Origin: Paracoccidioides lutzii Pb01
Lineage: Eukaryota > Ascomycota > Eurotiomycetes > Onygenales > Ajellomycetaceae
Direction: 5' to 3'
Length of the DNA stretch: 64,000 bases
NCBI RefSeq assembly: GCF_000150705.2
Contig: NW_015440957.1
Coordinates: 898,621-962,620 of the forward strand
The position numbers and the translations under genes are program-made. The first letter of the stretch is position 1; the number at the start of each line of letters is the position of its first letter. The notes beneath the pieces were generated by a model. It ran no database searches. It had not been told where the DNA came from and saw only the letters and a list, made by a program, of their open reading frames with translations. This document shows positions 1 through 12,044 of the stretch, piece by piece.

Positions 1-392
1 ACTCAGAACTCCCCATGTACCACGACCAGCGCTCCCGAAACACGCGCCGCCTAACCATCACCGCGTCCTCCATCTTTGATGAAAAGCGCAGCCGCAATGC
101 TAGTGGCGGTTGTTATTCCAGTAGCGCCAGCCCACCCCCAAGTCCCGTGCCGGAAATCCGCATCACGTTCCCTGAAGAGGAGGATGCGTCGACGGGAAAG
201 AGGCAGTCTGGCCGCGTTGTTGTTGTGAGGATTAGTGAGAAGGGGAGTGTGGGGTTGGAGCCGTATGATGAGGAGTTGCCACCGTATCAGTCGCGGGCTG
301 GTGAAGGAGAGGGTTTTCAGTCTTTGGATTTGGAGAGGCTGGGGGGTTTGAAGGAGAAGGATAGGGTTAGGGATGAGAAGAGGTGGTCATAG
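1..392 (+). CDS. 3' end of an unidentified protein gene (5' end outside window)
   Basis: The reading frame is open from the first bases of the window and stops at 390-392, so this is the C-terminal part of a longer protein whose start lies to the left. An ATG at 15 is in frame but need not be the start. The visible 125-130 residues are low in hydrophobic runs and rich in Ser, Pro, Arg and acidic residues (a PPPSPVPE run, then an acidic EEED stretch, then a conserved-looking GRVVVVRI strand). This looks like a disordered cytosolic tail. No catalytic motif or domain is recognisable and I do not name a family. The frame follows codon-like usage to the stop and no good splice donor precedes it, so this is probably the true terminal exon. 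Confidence 0.55.
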   Translation, partial: SELPMYHDQRSRNTRRLTITASSIFDEKRSRNASGGCYSSSASPPPSPVPEIRITFPEEEDASTGKRQSGRVVVVRISEKGSVGLEPYDEELPPYQSRAGEGEGFQSLDLERLGGLKEKDRVRDEKRWS

Positions 393-2088
393 AAGAAGCT
401 GGGAGACTGGGAAGAGAGATGGGAGAGTTCGAAGGGGGAGTGAAGCACGTGGAGCAGTTCTTTTCTTTTTTCGTATTAGTACCTCACACCCGCACCCGCA
501 ACCCATTTCCGTTATTCCTTTTCTCTTTCTTCTTTCTTTTTTGGCAAACGTGATCCATCACCATTACGATTCTTTCCCATTTGAAAGTTGAATACTGTTT
601 AATATTTATTCCTGCCTCGTTCCGCGGTCGACTCCGTACAACGTCGACAACAACAATTGCAACGACCTAACTCCATAACTACCTATAACTTTCCTCGCTC
701 TTTAAAGCAGACAACATCAATACAATCCATGGACACAGATTCAAACACCCAGCGAGAGCAAAACAATTTTTCTGGAGGTTTGTAGTTGTGCTATTTTGGT
801 TTGGCATACCTCTTTTCGCTCCCACTTTACCTTATTATTCCTTCCATGGTTCACTCTATTTGACAACCCATTTTTCGTCAACCTGGAAGACCCAAAATGC
901 AAAACAAACTTCCAAAGAGCACCCCTGAAACGTACCTAGGGGATACTTTTTGGTAGTAAAAGGATGACGACGTGGATTTCCTATTTCATATTTCCCTTTT
1001 TCATTACTCCTTTTCGCGTATATTTCCTTGTTATTCTATTTTTGCCCTTCCTACTTGATTTATCTGATTCTCCTGTGGTAATCAAATGATGGATTCACTT
1101 TAATCACTTTTATCCAATCGAGTAGTTAAACTGAATTGACTGCTGTGATATTCTCTTCATTGCTTATACCCACTCTTCATTTTTCTCACTTATATTTACG
1201 CGTGTCAACTTCTCACCTTTTCAATTTTTCAATTTTATTTTACTTTTTTTTTTTTTTTTTAGCGTAGTAAGCTGTGCATCTGAAGATGTAGAGCAATACA
1301 TCTATTCTCGATCTTAAACCGTAAAACTACACATTGTATAGTTGATCAGTAGCTGAATTCCAAAATGGAAAACTCTTTGCTTCCTTCATCGTTTCTTCTT
1401 CTAATGAAAAACACCCCTCAAAAATCATGTAGCATATGTATGTATATATATTCTTATCCGCAGCCCCTAAATTATATTTCACGTGACTATATGTCCAATA
1501 GTTTCTCCGCGTAATCTCCGTGCGAACCGGAAGAGGCCGAAGCTCAATTCCCCGTTCACAACAGCACTGCAAATATCAATTTGCCTGTACCTCTAGCAAA
1601 TGTATTACAACTTTTAATATATACCATACACCCCTCCCCTCTCCACTCTTCAAAAAAAAAAAAAAAAAAAAAAAAAACCTATCACGGGCGACAATCCATG
1701 AGTTACCTGCCCGTCTACAATCATCTAGTTCCTACGGACCAAAACCCGACCTGGGCACGCAACGAAGCTGTGGCACGGAACTTGGGGGGGGGGGGGAAAT
1801 TTCATGGATGGTCATTGATTAATTTGATTTATTAGAGGATGATAAAAAATTAAAAAGGTCACCCCGTCATGGGTATGAGAATATATGGTACGGCCGACTG
1901 CTCCACTGTTGCGTCCGTGAAGGAAAGAGAGATTTATATATATATCCCCCGCCCCCCCTTTTTTTCCCCTTTCGCGGGATAAGGATAAGGAAACTTTCGT
2001 ATTCAAACCCCTTACTCTCCATTTTTCCATCTTCAGCGCGGGACGATAAATCCCTCTTCTCTCTCCCCCTCAATCGCAGTTTTCGACA
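393..2088. other. Intergenic region with homopolymer tracts
   Basis: No convincing gene in about 1.7 kb between the partial gene and GPI13. It is AT-rich and pyrimidine-rich. It holds a T run near 1244-1260, a 26-base A run at 1652-1677 and a G run at 1784-1796. The short frames here are composed of these simple tracts. The last few hundred bases before 2089 are presumably the GPI13 promoter and leader. Confidence 0.6.
1652..1677. repeat. Poly-A homopolymer tract
   Basis: An uninterrupted run of 26 A residues, followed about 110 bp later by a run of 13 G (1784-1796). Such tracts are prone to length error in assemblies. Confidence 0.9.
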
Positions 2089-5000
2089 ATGAAGCCCGCC
2101 GCACCCGTATGGAACAATGCCAGGCGCAGCAAGGGCGCTCCCCAATCCCAGGGCCAGCTTCGATCTTCAGCAAATGAGTTTCGAAATATAAAGGCACAGT
2201 GGGCGAGTGCGAAGGCACTGGCGGAGGAAGAGGAGGCACAGAGGCAACGTTTGTTGGCGGGTGCAGGTTCAGGGACGGCAAACGATGAGAAGCTTCAGAA
2301 GGCAGCGAAGAGGAGAGATGTGCAGAGGAATAAACTGAGAGAGGGCTTGTTTAAGATTCAGCATGCGGGGGTGTTGGCGGTTTTGGGATGGTTTTTGTGA
2401 GTGGGATTGGTTTTCTTCCCATCCTGTTTTGGTTGCTTTCGGGTGCTAGGGCTGATTGTTTTGTTGTGATGGAATACAGGTTCATTCATTTAGTTGGCAT
2501 ATTCTTTTTCACGAAGGGGTTTCTATTGACGAGACTGGTGCTGGAGAATAAATCCGAATGCACGGTGTTACCATTTGAGGGATCCGTTGCGGAGACCGAG
2601 ATAGGGACGGATTCGCAACTTTCAGGTCGCGGATGCTGGCATCCCAAGACCTTCGACAAGGCTATTGTCATCGTAATTGACGCTCTCCGATATGATTTCA
2701 CAATCCCCTTCCGACCAACGGTTGAAGGACAGAAACCACATCGTTTCCACAACAACTTCCCAGTCCTGTACGAAACTGCCAGGCAGTCGCCTGATAATGC
2801 TTTCCTTCTGCCCTTCATCGCTGATCCGCCCACCACCACATTACAGCGCCTCAAAGGCCTGACCACAGGCACCCTGCCGACGTTCATAGACGCGGGCTCG
2901 AATTTTGCGGGCACCGCTATCGACGAGGATAATTTGATCGCCCAGTTACATAATGCCGGGAAACGAATCGTACATTTGGGTGATGATACGTGGCATAAAT
3001 TGTTTCCAGGGATTTTTGAAGCGAACCTGACGCATGCCTACGATTCGTTTAATGTCTGGGACCTACACACTGTCGACAACGGGGTTACAGAACATCTCTT
3101 CCCGCTCTTGAAGGCGGACAATGCTACGAAATGGGACGTTATTGTTGGCCATTATCTTGGCGTCGATCATGCGGGTCACCGGTACGGGCCGGATCATGCG
3201 GCTATGGCTGCTAAACTGGGCCAGATGGATCAGCTCATACGCGATGTGATAAGGGATCTCGATGATTCGACCTTGCTTGTTGTTATGGGGGACCATGGAA
3301 TGGATGCTAAGGGTGACCACGGCGGTGAGTCAGACGATGAGGTGGAAGCTGCGTTGTGGATGTATTCCAAGCGGGGGGTCTTTGGGCGGACGAACGATTT
3401 GTTTCTCGAACCGCCGCGGACGGCGAAGGAACGTCCAGTACCGCAGATAGATCTTGTGCCGACGCTAGCGTTGCTGCTGGGCTTACCCATCCCGTTTAAC
3501 AACCTCGGTTCCCCGATTACGGAGGCATTTTCTGGTGTGGGTGGTCAGGATTTGAAGAACTTGGTTCATGTCAATAGGCTTGCTTCTGCGCAGATTAAGC
3601 GGTACCAGCATTCGTATGCCACTGCCAGGGGCATGGATGAGAGCCATACGTCTGGGCCGTTGGCGATCTGGGCGCGTGCAGAGCAGGAGTGGGCTGCTGT
3701 ATCTCAGCACCACGATTCGTATCGAGATCGATCGGCCTTACAAAATGCGTATAACTTATACCGGGAGTACCAGAGAGATACGTTGCGTGTCTGTCGTGGG
3801 CTGTGGGCAAGATTCGATGTCCCCAGTATGATTCAGGGGATCCTGATTCTTTTTGCCGGCGTTGTCCTGCTAGTGTTCTATGCCCGAGGCATCCGTGGCG
3901 ACCGCACTGACCTTTCGTTTCCAACGCTTCGACGGATAGGTGTTGGGTCCGGTCTTGGTATATTGGGTGGTATTATTTCAACAGGCGTGCGGATCGTGCC
4001 GTTGTCCCGCGTGGAGGCACTCGTGCTTGGAATTGCTGTGGGAGGAATATTTGCGGTCGGATCAACATTTTTGTATCTTCCGAAACGAATCTCATCTCCC
4101 CTCCCAAGCTCCCTGTGGGCATGGCTTGCTGTATTATTTACGGTGTCCCAGTCCATAGGGTTTGCGTCGAACTCTTACACTATCTGGGAAGATGAAATAC
4201 TTTTATTTTTCTTAACTACCTTTGGCGTCGTATCTGCCCTTTCTTCGATAGGTCAGAAGCGTATGGAGGATAGAGTTCTGGGGTTATATCATTCCATAGT
4301 CTTCATTCTGCTGGGGAGAGTAGCATCCCTCTCCCGCCTCTGTCGGGAGGAACAGATGCCCTTCTGCGTCTCTACATACTATGCCTCATCAGCCTCATCG
4401 ACGTCCGCATGGTGGCAGCTTTTCATCCCATTCTTGCTCGCATTGATCCTCCCCTCCGTCATCCGCTCCTACTACAGGGGTACAAAATCCTACGAGGGCT
4501 CTGCTGTCTTCTGGATCAGCATTGCCTTTCGCGTCGGCCTCTGTATCGTCGCAGTCTTCTGGACCCTCGACGCGGCTGACAACGACGACTGGTTCCCCTC
4601 AATTTCCAAAGCCACCCTGAAAACCACCCGCGTCGTCCTTGCCCAGATCGTCCTAGCCATAGCCTTTGCCGCGGGTACCACGACCTTCGCCTGGGCAAAG
4701 CCCTGCATCAGCGTCGCCATGACTGACCCCACCAACAGTAACCCGGAAGACCCCTTCGTAGAACCTCCGCCAAAGAAAACAGTCGTTACAATCCTCGGCT
4801 ACGCTAACATCTACGGCACCCGCTACGCGTTACTACTCATAAACTTCTCTCTAGCAATAATCCTTCTCCAAAAACCCATGGGTGGCGGTGCCATTGGTCT
4901 TCAAACATGGCAAATCCTGTCCCTGCTCGAGATCCTCGATACAAACGGACTGACAACGAGCAACACGGCCCTCGGGCCGGTCGTGCTAGGCTTACTGGGA

Positions 5001-5525
5001 TCTTTCCACTTCTTCGCCACTGGACACCAGGCAACGCTCAGCAGTATACAGTGGGAGAGTGCCTTTGTACCGCTCACGACAATCAAGTATCCCTGGTCCC
5101 CATTGCTTGTCATCCTGAATACCTTTGGTGCACAGATACTCTCCGCGACCGCCGTCCCGCTAACCGTGCTTTGGAAACGACCCGTCGATTCATGGGGTGG
5201 TCCGCTGTCCTCATTGCAGCCACAATCACGATCACAGATTCAGACTCAGGGACCAAAGCAACTTCAAAATGGCATGAGCCGTCTCCTCTCTGATGTTGCA
5301 CAGGCGGCTGCTACGCATATCTTGTATTATGCCACGATTAACTTGGCAACGACGATGTGGGCGGCTTGGTTGCGTAGACATCTGATGCTGTATCGGATCT
5401 TTAGCCCGAGGTTTATGATGGGAGCTGTGGTGTTGGGGGTTGTGGACGTGGTGGTTTTGTTTGTTTCGGTGGCTGGGGTCAGGTGGAGTACGATTAGTGT
5501 TGGGGATGTGTTTGGATGGAGTTAG
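2089..5525 (+). CDS. GPI13: GPI ethanolamine phosphate transferase 3 (PIG-O/Gpi13)
   Basis: Adds phosphoethanolamine to the third mannose of the GPI anchor precursor in the ER membrane, the step that lets GPI be attached to proteins. Two exons: 2089-2396 and 2480-5525. The 83-bp intron (2397-2479, GTGAGT...CAG) joins an N-terminal exon to the long frame in phase, giving about 1117 residues, within the family's usual size. The alkaline-phosphatase-like catalytic domain shows DALRYDF near residue 170 and GDHGMD with a following GDHGG near residue 374, both metal-binding signatures of the family, then DLVPTLALLLG. A first membrane segment spans the splice junction, and the C-terminal half holds many hydrophobic segments. 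ATG 2089 is chosen because it gives a short basic/Gln-rich cytosolic head before that segment, as in fungal orthologues. The long frame alone would wrongly begin inside the intron. Confidence 0.93.
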
Positions 5526-6437
5526 GCAGGTTGATAGAAGGAAGGGGTGAGTTCGACTGGTGTGCCATTTACCTATATGCCTTGCAGACTTAAGCTTTGA
5601 GATACGTGTCGGTTTATTTTCATCGCTTATTCGTATTGTATGCGGGCTTCTTTTTCTCTAGATGTGCTCGAGGGAATTTTTGTTTCGAGTGGTCACTCCA
5701 CGAATTTGTGTGGGTGTTTTACTTGTATATTGTCTTATATTACCGCTGCATTTAACTTCTTTACACGTAGCATAATTAATAAACAAAAATAGATTAACTT
5801 CATAATAATCATACATTATTTTCTATACATATACGTAAAGGACCCCTTATCCCTTTTACTCCCTTGGTGCGGCCCCTATTAAGCCTCGGCTTGCCGTAGG
5901 CTCGATCTCAGATCACGTGGCGATAGCGATATGTGAGGTTGGGGACGCAACAACAAACCCATCTCTGTCGACCTTCTTCTAACTCCACGGAAAACACACT
6001 GCCACTCGAGTATTCTTAATTTGCACGACACAAGGAAAGAGGAAAGAGGAAGCTCTTTTCTTCCTTCACAGTTATATAATACCGTTTAAGCTTTCCCGGG
6101 ATATCGAGCAGTTGGATTGGCACTGGAGCGGCAACTTTTACAGCCCAGTTGAGCACAAGCGAAGTTGATAAAACACAAAGGGAAAAGCGGACATTTTACC
6201 TGGCCACTCTAGGAAGTGACATCGAGATATCAAAGGCGACAAGAGCTGGGACATATCAAATTTCACAGGGGCGGGGCTCTTTTGCGTATAAGTCAACACC
6301 GCCTCTGGTGTCCGACTTCCTGTCTCTCTCTTCCCGCCTCACAAAGGCAATCAACACAAACAATATTGGTTGTACCCAAAAGCTGCCGACTACCTCTCTT
6401 CTCGGCATAGCATCATAGCCCAGAAGTTCATACGGCC
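5526..6437. other. Intergenic region, GPI13 3' side and CWC21 promoter/leader
   Basis: About 0.9 kb with no convincing gene. The GPI13 side is AT-rich (5760-5830). A CACGTG E-box lies near 5924-5930. The stretch 6149-6418 is open in one frame but begins at TTG, has no ATG start and resembles nothing I know, so I treat it as leader of the next gene. Confidence 0.5.
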
Positions 6438-7034
6438 ATGTCCTCAAACGTTGGCCTCTCCACCCCACGTGGGAGTGGTACCTCCGGCTACGTTCAGCGG
6501 AACCTCTCCCACCTAAAACCACGGGATGCTGGCTACGGCGCGCCTTACCCACCCCTCTCAGCTACCGGCGCCAACTCAGACCAACAGTCAAATAATAACT
6601 TCAAACAGCGCAAGCCTGATAAACAGATTCTTGAGCACGATCGGCGGCGGGCCATCGAAGTAAAGATCCTGGAAGAGAGAGATCGATTGGAAGAAGAGAA
6701 TGAGGAGGCGGAGGAGAAGGGGGAGGAAAAGAAGTTTTCAGAAGAGGAAATTGAAAAGAGACTAGATGAAATGCGGGCAAGGCTAGTGCGGGAGTTGGAA
6801 GAGGAGTTGAATGGTGAGAGTGATGGGAGGCGTCGCGCGTTTGGTTCCAGACTGGGCGAGGGGGGAAAGGCTGAGCGGAAACAGTTTAAGACGTACCAGG
6901 TGCACGAGTTGGCGGAAGCGAAGATTGAGGAGAGTGAGAGGTTGAGGAAAGCTTTGGGTATTAGAGGGGAAGGGGAGCAGGGAGATGAGTGGAAGTGGAG
7001 TGGCGGTGGTGGGAGGCGGCGGGAACAGGGATAG
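6438..7034 (+). CDS. CWC21: Pre-mRNA-splicing factor Cwc21 (SRRM2 N-terminal/cwf21 family)
   Basis: A spliceosome component that binds Prp8 and Snu114 near the catalytic core. The N-terminus has the family signature NVGLSTPRGSGTSGYVQRN, followed by a cwf21 domain around residues 55-100 (KQILEHDRRRAIEVK...), then a long Glu/Lys/Arg-rich helix likely to be coiled coil (residues 70-125) and a charged Gly/Arg tail. As a single frame it gives 198 residues. Just downstream, in another frame, lies a plausible native tail ending in YYRSQSRWD with a stop at 7109-7111. A weak intron from 6989 to 7053 (GTGGAA...CAG) or a small indel would join it, so the C-terminus as given is uncertain. ATG 6438 starts exactly at the conserved N-terminal motif. 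Confidence 0.85.
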   Translation: MSSNVGLSTPRGSGTSGYVQRNLSHLKPRDAGYGAPYPPLSATGANSDQQSNNNFKQRKPDKQILEHDRRRAIEVKILEERDRLEEENEEAEEKGEEKKFSEEEIEKRLDEMRARLVRELEEELNGESDGRRRAFGSRLGEGGKAERKQFKTYQVHELAEAKIEESERLRKALGIRGEGEQGDEWKWSGGGGRRREQG

Positions 7035-7111
7035 AGATGACGACGGTGGTCAGGATAAAGGATAGGGATCGTGATGAGAATTACTATCGGAGTCAGTCTA
7101 GGTGGGATTAG

Positions 7112-7512
7112 TGAAGGCTACAATGGGTTCTATCATTCCCCCCCCCCCTGTTTGGATATGAATTTCCTGAAATATTTGGGGGAGAACGAAGCGATTTTGA
7201 GGGAAGGTCTTATTTTTTTCGTCCGCCTTGTTATACGATGACACTATGATCGTACGTTTATGCTGTGCTGCAGACTGATGGCGTATGTGTAGCAACTTGG
7301 AATTAACTCGAGCGTCATTGACCATCATTGAAAAATACCTACGTAGATTATATTATTTCACTATCATACTATAAATATGATATTTGTGCTTTGGGCAAGC
7401 ATATGCAGCACAGATAGCACTGGCCACTCATTGAAGGTAGTCATTTCTATTCTCTTCTGATTTAAGACGCCAGGTAATCAATGAGTTAATATATATATGA
7501 AAGAATACAACC
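7112..7512. other. Intergenic region between convergent CWC21 and DHR1
   Basis: About 400 bp of AT-rich DNA between two convergent genes. It contains a C run near 7139-7148 and a short TA-rich stretch near 7490. I see no gene; presumably it carries the 3' UTRs and polyadenylation signals of both. Confidence 0.6.
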
Positions 7513-10500
7513 CTACTTAATAAACTTCTCAATCACCCACCCATGCTTCCTATCCTTTTTCTGTATTACCTTCTTCGCCGGTAACGGCCACCCAACGCTT
7601 CCCGGATCCCCCTTTAAAGAGGGAATAACCCAGCACTCGCGTTTATCCGGCGCACCCGCAACAGACTCAATCTTCCCAATCGGTTTCCCATATTCAACCA
7701 GGGGTGTCCCATGAGCCAAAGAAGAGAGCTGCAGCCCGCTTACAGCAGTTAGGGGGAACATTCGGACTTTCATTGGGGTATCAGATATGGCATTGGGAGC
7801 GGATTGTTGGAGATGTGAGTAGATGAGATATTGTGGGAGTTCAGCAACTGAGAGGTGCGAGAGGACGGAGGTGGGTTGAATATATACGGCCTTTTCATCG
7901 AGTCCCTTAGCGGTCTTGTCGCGGGATGAGAAGAGGGTTAGATATGGGACGTCAATCGCCCTTCGGGGCTTGCGGGGAATTTCTGGAGGGACCGGGGCCA
8001 TGTCAGCGCGGATTGCGATGTGGTCGATGAATCCTGCGGCGGTGATTTGTTTGAGGGCGCGGAGTTGTTTCTCGGATGGTTCCGGGAGGTGGGACTTAAA
8101 CGGGTCCATGATACCAGGGTTGTTGCTGCGGACAATTTCGTAAAGCTGTTGGCGCAGTTGGGAGGCTTCTTTCATTGCGTTGGGACGGAGGAACATTTGA
8201 GAACAGAAGGATTCGCCATCAGACGCATATGCGTAGGCGCAGACGGCTGCGAAAGATTTGAGGGCATCGGATTTGTCGTCGTATTTGCTAAAGATACGGC
8301 GGGATCGGTCGTAGTTCTTCCGTCTCATTTCTCTTACAGTGTCCTCGAGCCTATCTGCGTTGGTGTAGATTTTATCATCTTCATCCCATTCCTTCTTGAC
8401 AGGGTTGAGATCCAGCTGATTTTCTTGTATGAAGAGGTCTGATACTGCGAGTGCGGAAACCATAGCTACGACGTAGGGTATGCAGCCATGCTGATGGCCG
8501 ATCTGAAGCATCTTACCGAATCGTGGGGAGAGGGGGTAGAGGCTGAGATGGCGGCCTGTTTCAGTGACCTGGCCATCTACGGAAAGGGCCCCAAGGTTTT
8601 GTAGTAGCTTTTCTGCATTAGCGAGACTAGTTCTATTTGGCGGTGTTGGAAAAGGGAAATTGATAACATGATGAAGTCCCATGGTTTTCATCTGCAGGAC
8701 AACTCCTTCAATCGGGGTTCGCAATATTTCCGGTTCGGTATACTCTTCAAATTCACCTTCAAAGACAGCAGAGGAGTAGAGCCGGTAGCAGTGCCCGGGG
8801 CCTGTTCTTCCAGCCCGTCCAGCACGCTGACTCGCGCTAGCTTTACTGATCCATCCGACCTGAAAGCTCTGAACTCCAGTTGAGACGTCGTACTGCTTCT
8901 CTTTGGAGCGTCCGCAATCGAATACGTATCTGATACCGGGAATGGTTAAACTGGTTTCTGCAACGTTGGTGGCGAGCACAATGAGACGGGAACCCTCAGG
9001 CGGAGGCTCGAAAACTTTCATCTGTTCTTTCGTCGGAAGCTGGGAATAAAGAGGCAGGACATGGACTTTTGTTCGTGAGTCAACAACACCCTCTTCGTGG
9101 TCGAAGTCATCGTCATCATTTTCATCATTGTCTAAGCCAGTAATCTCGATATCGCTGTCACCGTCTTCATCACCTCCCGGGCCCGTTGTCGTTCCAAGTT
9201 CAATATCCTCAGTTTCAAGGGGAGCTTCCGCTGCTGACAGTTTCACCTTCCCCTGGAAAGTTTCAGAGGCGTGCGTAGATCTGAACTTTTGCTTAAGACG
9301 TTTGGATAAGTCCTTGATTTCGCCTTGTCCAGTCAGAAAAACGAGAAATGCTCCAGGTGGTAATTTCTTGTGTCCCTTGGATACTTTTCGGAAAGCCTCC
9401 TCAACATAGTCTCGATGTGTCCGGCGTGCAAAGTGGACGGTGACTGGGTATTGACGTCCTTCGGCCTGCACTAAAGGTGGTCGTCCCTGTCGGAAGAGGT
9501 TTTCATTTTGTAGGAAGTCTGAAATACGTAGTGAAGCAGACATAATTACCAATTTCAGTGGCTTTAGAGAGGGGTTTTCTTCGTGGATAGTCTTCCTTAG
9601 ATCAACTATTCTGCTGACCATCCCAATGAGAATATCTGTGTTCAAACTCCTTTCGTGGGCCTCATCAATGATAATAATCGAATATTTGGAAAGGGAAAAG
9701 TCCTGGGAAATTTCTCGAATCATAACACCATCAGTCATGAATTTTATTGCTGTTTTGCTGGATTCTGTACTTTCAAATCGGATCTGGTATGATACTTGAT
9801 CTGAATATTGACCCAGCTCATCCGCTACTCGTTTCGCCATACTGACAGCCGCGACTCGTCTGGGTTGAGTAATCCCGATCATCCCCGGATTTGGGCTGTC
9901 CGGATTTCCATATCCTGCTTCGAAGAGAAACTGCGGTAGCTGCGTAGTTTTGCCACTTCCAGTAGCTCCCCATATAATAACACATGGATTATTATGGATC
10001 GCTTCCATGATCTTTTGCTCCTCCCCTACGACAGGTAAACCCAGACGTGATGATTGTATATTTTCTGGACGATTTACCTGGACAGCAAAGGCCTTTCTAT
10101 TTGGATTACCCTTTGGTATTTGCAATTCAGCTGGTAAAGGCTCTTCCTCGACTGGGCGTGGCCTTGCTTGCTTCTTTGGCAGCGCCAAGTGATTTGGGTG
10201 AAGATTATGTTCAGTAGGCTTAAAGCCTACTGCATCGTTTATTTGTTGTACCGCCCACGCTTTGAATGCAGAATTCCGCGGTCGAATTACTGTCTCCTTA
10301 CCGGAATCGTCACCGGACGAGGGTGACTGATCATCTCCTTCGTCTTCCTCACCATCTTCACTTTCGCTCTGTCCTGGTTTCATGTTGTTCCCGGAACCGT
10401 CTGACCCAGAATCACTCATACCACTACCAGATCCAGTGCCTGAGTCTTCTGTCACGGCATCGCTAGCTCCGTCACTCTCGAACTCTTCCCAGGAGGGTTC

Positions 10501-11162
10501 CTCTAATATAAGCTTTCGCTTCGGAGCACGTTTGCGCTTCTTGATAACTGGGAATCCATCTTCCCCAACCTCCAGAGGCCGTTTCAAACCACTTCCAATA
10601 GCTGGTATTGAAGGGTTAATATGGCAGCTGACAACACTGGTAGATTTATTAACGGAGGCCAGGGAGGCGGACTTGACAAGTTTTATAGCATCTCCCTCGT
10701 TGTCATAAGATTGCGCCCGTTGAACAGAACCACTACTATTTTTGTTATTCAGCGCTGAAGATCGAGACCTTTTGTCCTTGGATTTGCCTAAATTTCGAGA
10801 ACTTTGTAATTGACTGGTATCTATTTTGGATTCTGCGAGCTTCTTGAGGAGGGCGAGGTTTTCATCCTTCTTGAGTTTAGTTTCCTGCGAAGAGAAGTTA
10901 GTAAATCTACTCTTATTATTCTCTTCTAAAAACAGAGAGAAAGAGATTAAATGCATACAATATATTTAGCAAGTCTTTTTTGTTTTTTACCAGAAATCTT
11001 TGGCTGCTGCGCCTGTAGCTCTGCTTTCCATTTCTGCCGTTTTTCCTTCTCCGATTTGGTAATCGCCGCAAGCTCCGTGACATTGGTATCCTGCTGTGCC
11101 GCGTCTTGGTTTCCCTTTAATTTATTCTTGTGCTTCCGCTGTCGAGGGACAAATTTCTGCAT
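7513..11162 (-). CDS. DHR1: DEAH-box RNA helicase Dhr1/Ecm16 (DHX37 family)
   Basis: A nucleolar ATP-dependent RNA helicase that frees U3 snoRNA from pre-18S rRNA during small-subunit maturation. Two exons on the minus strand: 11162-10959 and 10884-7513. The 74-bp intron (GTATGC...ACTAAC...CAG) is in phase 0. The join yields the continuous KKQKRLAKYI / ETKLKKDEN stretch typical of the family. About 1191 residues. The start MQKFVPRQRKHK matches the usual MxKFVPRQRKHK head. The order is: basic N-terminus, acidic Ser/Glu region, motif I GATGSGKT near residue 374, DEAH near 475, motif III as SAS (not SAT), an acidic insert (EDGDSD... DDDDFDHEEG) in the second RecA lobe, QRAGRAGR near 754, then HA2 and OB-fold regions. 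The promoter is shared with the divergent PAC3-like gene. Confidence 0.95.
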
Positions 11163-11478
11163 TTTGTCTGAAGCAGAAAGGCCTGCGTGATGAGCTCCAG
11201 CGTTTCAGCACCTTATAACAGATTTCTGCGTTTGATGCCGCAAAGCAAAATATTGAGTAAAGTGATTCTGTCACAAAAGGCGGTGAAGACGCCCCTCCCC
11301 ACGATTTATTTGCTCTCACCGCAAAACGTCGGTGATAAAGGTGTGAAGTCTCCAAGAATTGTATTGGAAAGAATTAATTGTGTCACACTATTTCTAAACT
11401 GATTTTGGGAAAACTGTCCTCTAAGTCTTATTCATTCACTACTTCATACCCATATCTTGTCTTACCCTCCTCGTCGCC
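11163..11478. promoter_or_regulatory. Divergent promoter between DHR1 and PAC3-like gene
   Basis: A 316-bp region separates the two divergent start codons, so it must contain both promoters and leaders. No clear TATA box or known operator stands out. Short frames here are not gene-like. Confidence 0.5.
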
Positions 11479-12044
11479 ATGTCTGCCATCTTGATACCTC
11501 CCAATGACCAGCTCGAGGCGATGACGAAGAGCGCCGGCCCGCTGCCAGATCAAACTGGTCTTCCATTCCCAGCCTCCATAAAGCAAGCTTCTGCGGTATT
11601 GGGCGGAGTATTAACAGACGTGATGTCAGTTTCATTTTCAGACAAAATCCTGGTGACGACATCGCAAAACGGGAAATTAGGGCAATGGGTATAAATCCCT
11701 GATTCTGTATCTTCCTTTTGAATATGCTTATGCTGATTCTCTCAAAGCTACATGTACCTCTAGAGAATACAAACCCCGGAACTGATGGCTATCATTCTCA
11801 TTCGGACCCAAGTGAAGACGGGTTGCTTCCGCTGCCGAACCTGACTGCGACATCTGTGCTTGGTGCCCGTGGGACCCATAGAGAAACCATTGGTCAGCTC
11901 TATGCGTGCCAAATTGCCAGTTTGATCGTAACTAAAAACCCAAATGAAAGAAGACTTCTTGTTGTTGGGTTGGGGATTGAAGAAGCTGAATTGGACCGAG
12001 ATATTTTCTTTGGTGTAATCGATCTTGTTCTGAAGTGCATTTGA
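11479..12044 (+). CDS. Proteasome assembly chaperone 3-like protein (PAC3/PSMG3 family)
   Basis: Two exons, 11479-11688 and 11748-12044, joined by a 59-bp phase-0 intron (GTATAA...AAG), giving about 168 residues. The first exon has the family core: a short head, then GGVLTDVMSVSFSDKI and TTSQNGKLGQW. The second exon continues LHVPLEN, a loop rich in acidic and Pro residues, then TSVLGARG, a helix with ETIGQLYACQIAS and a LLVVGLGIE strand. In characterised fungi and animals this family pairs with a partner chaperone to help build the proteasome alpha ring. The match rests on pattern memory of PSMG3-type sequences, so the family is likely but the exact name is not. The gene is divergent from DHR1. 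Confidence 0.75.

Noticed and set aside
6149..6418. 89-codon frame upstream of CWC21
   Set aside because: It starts at TTG and not ATG, and shows no motif; more likely leader sequence.
7916..9409. Plus-strand frames over DHR1
   Set aside because: Shadow frames of the strongly supported minus-strand helicase.
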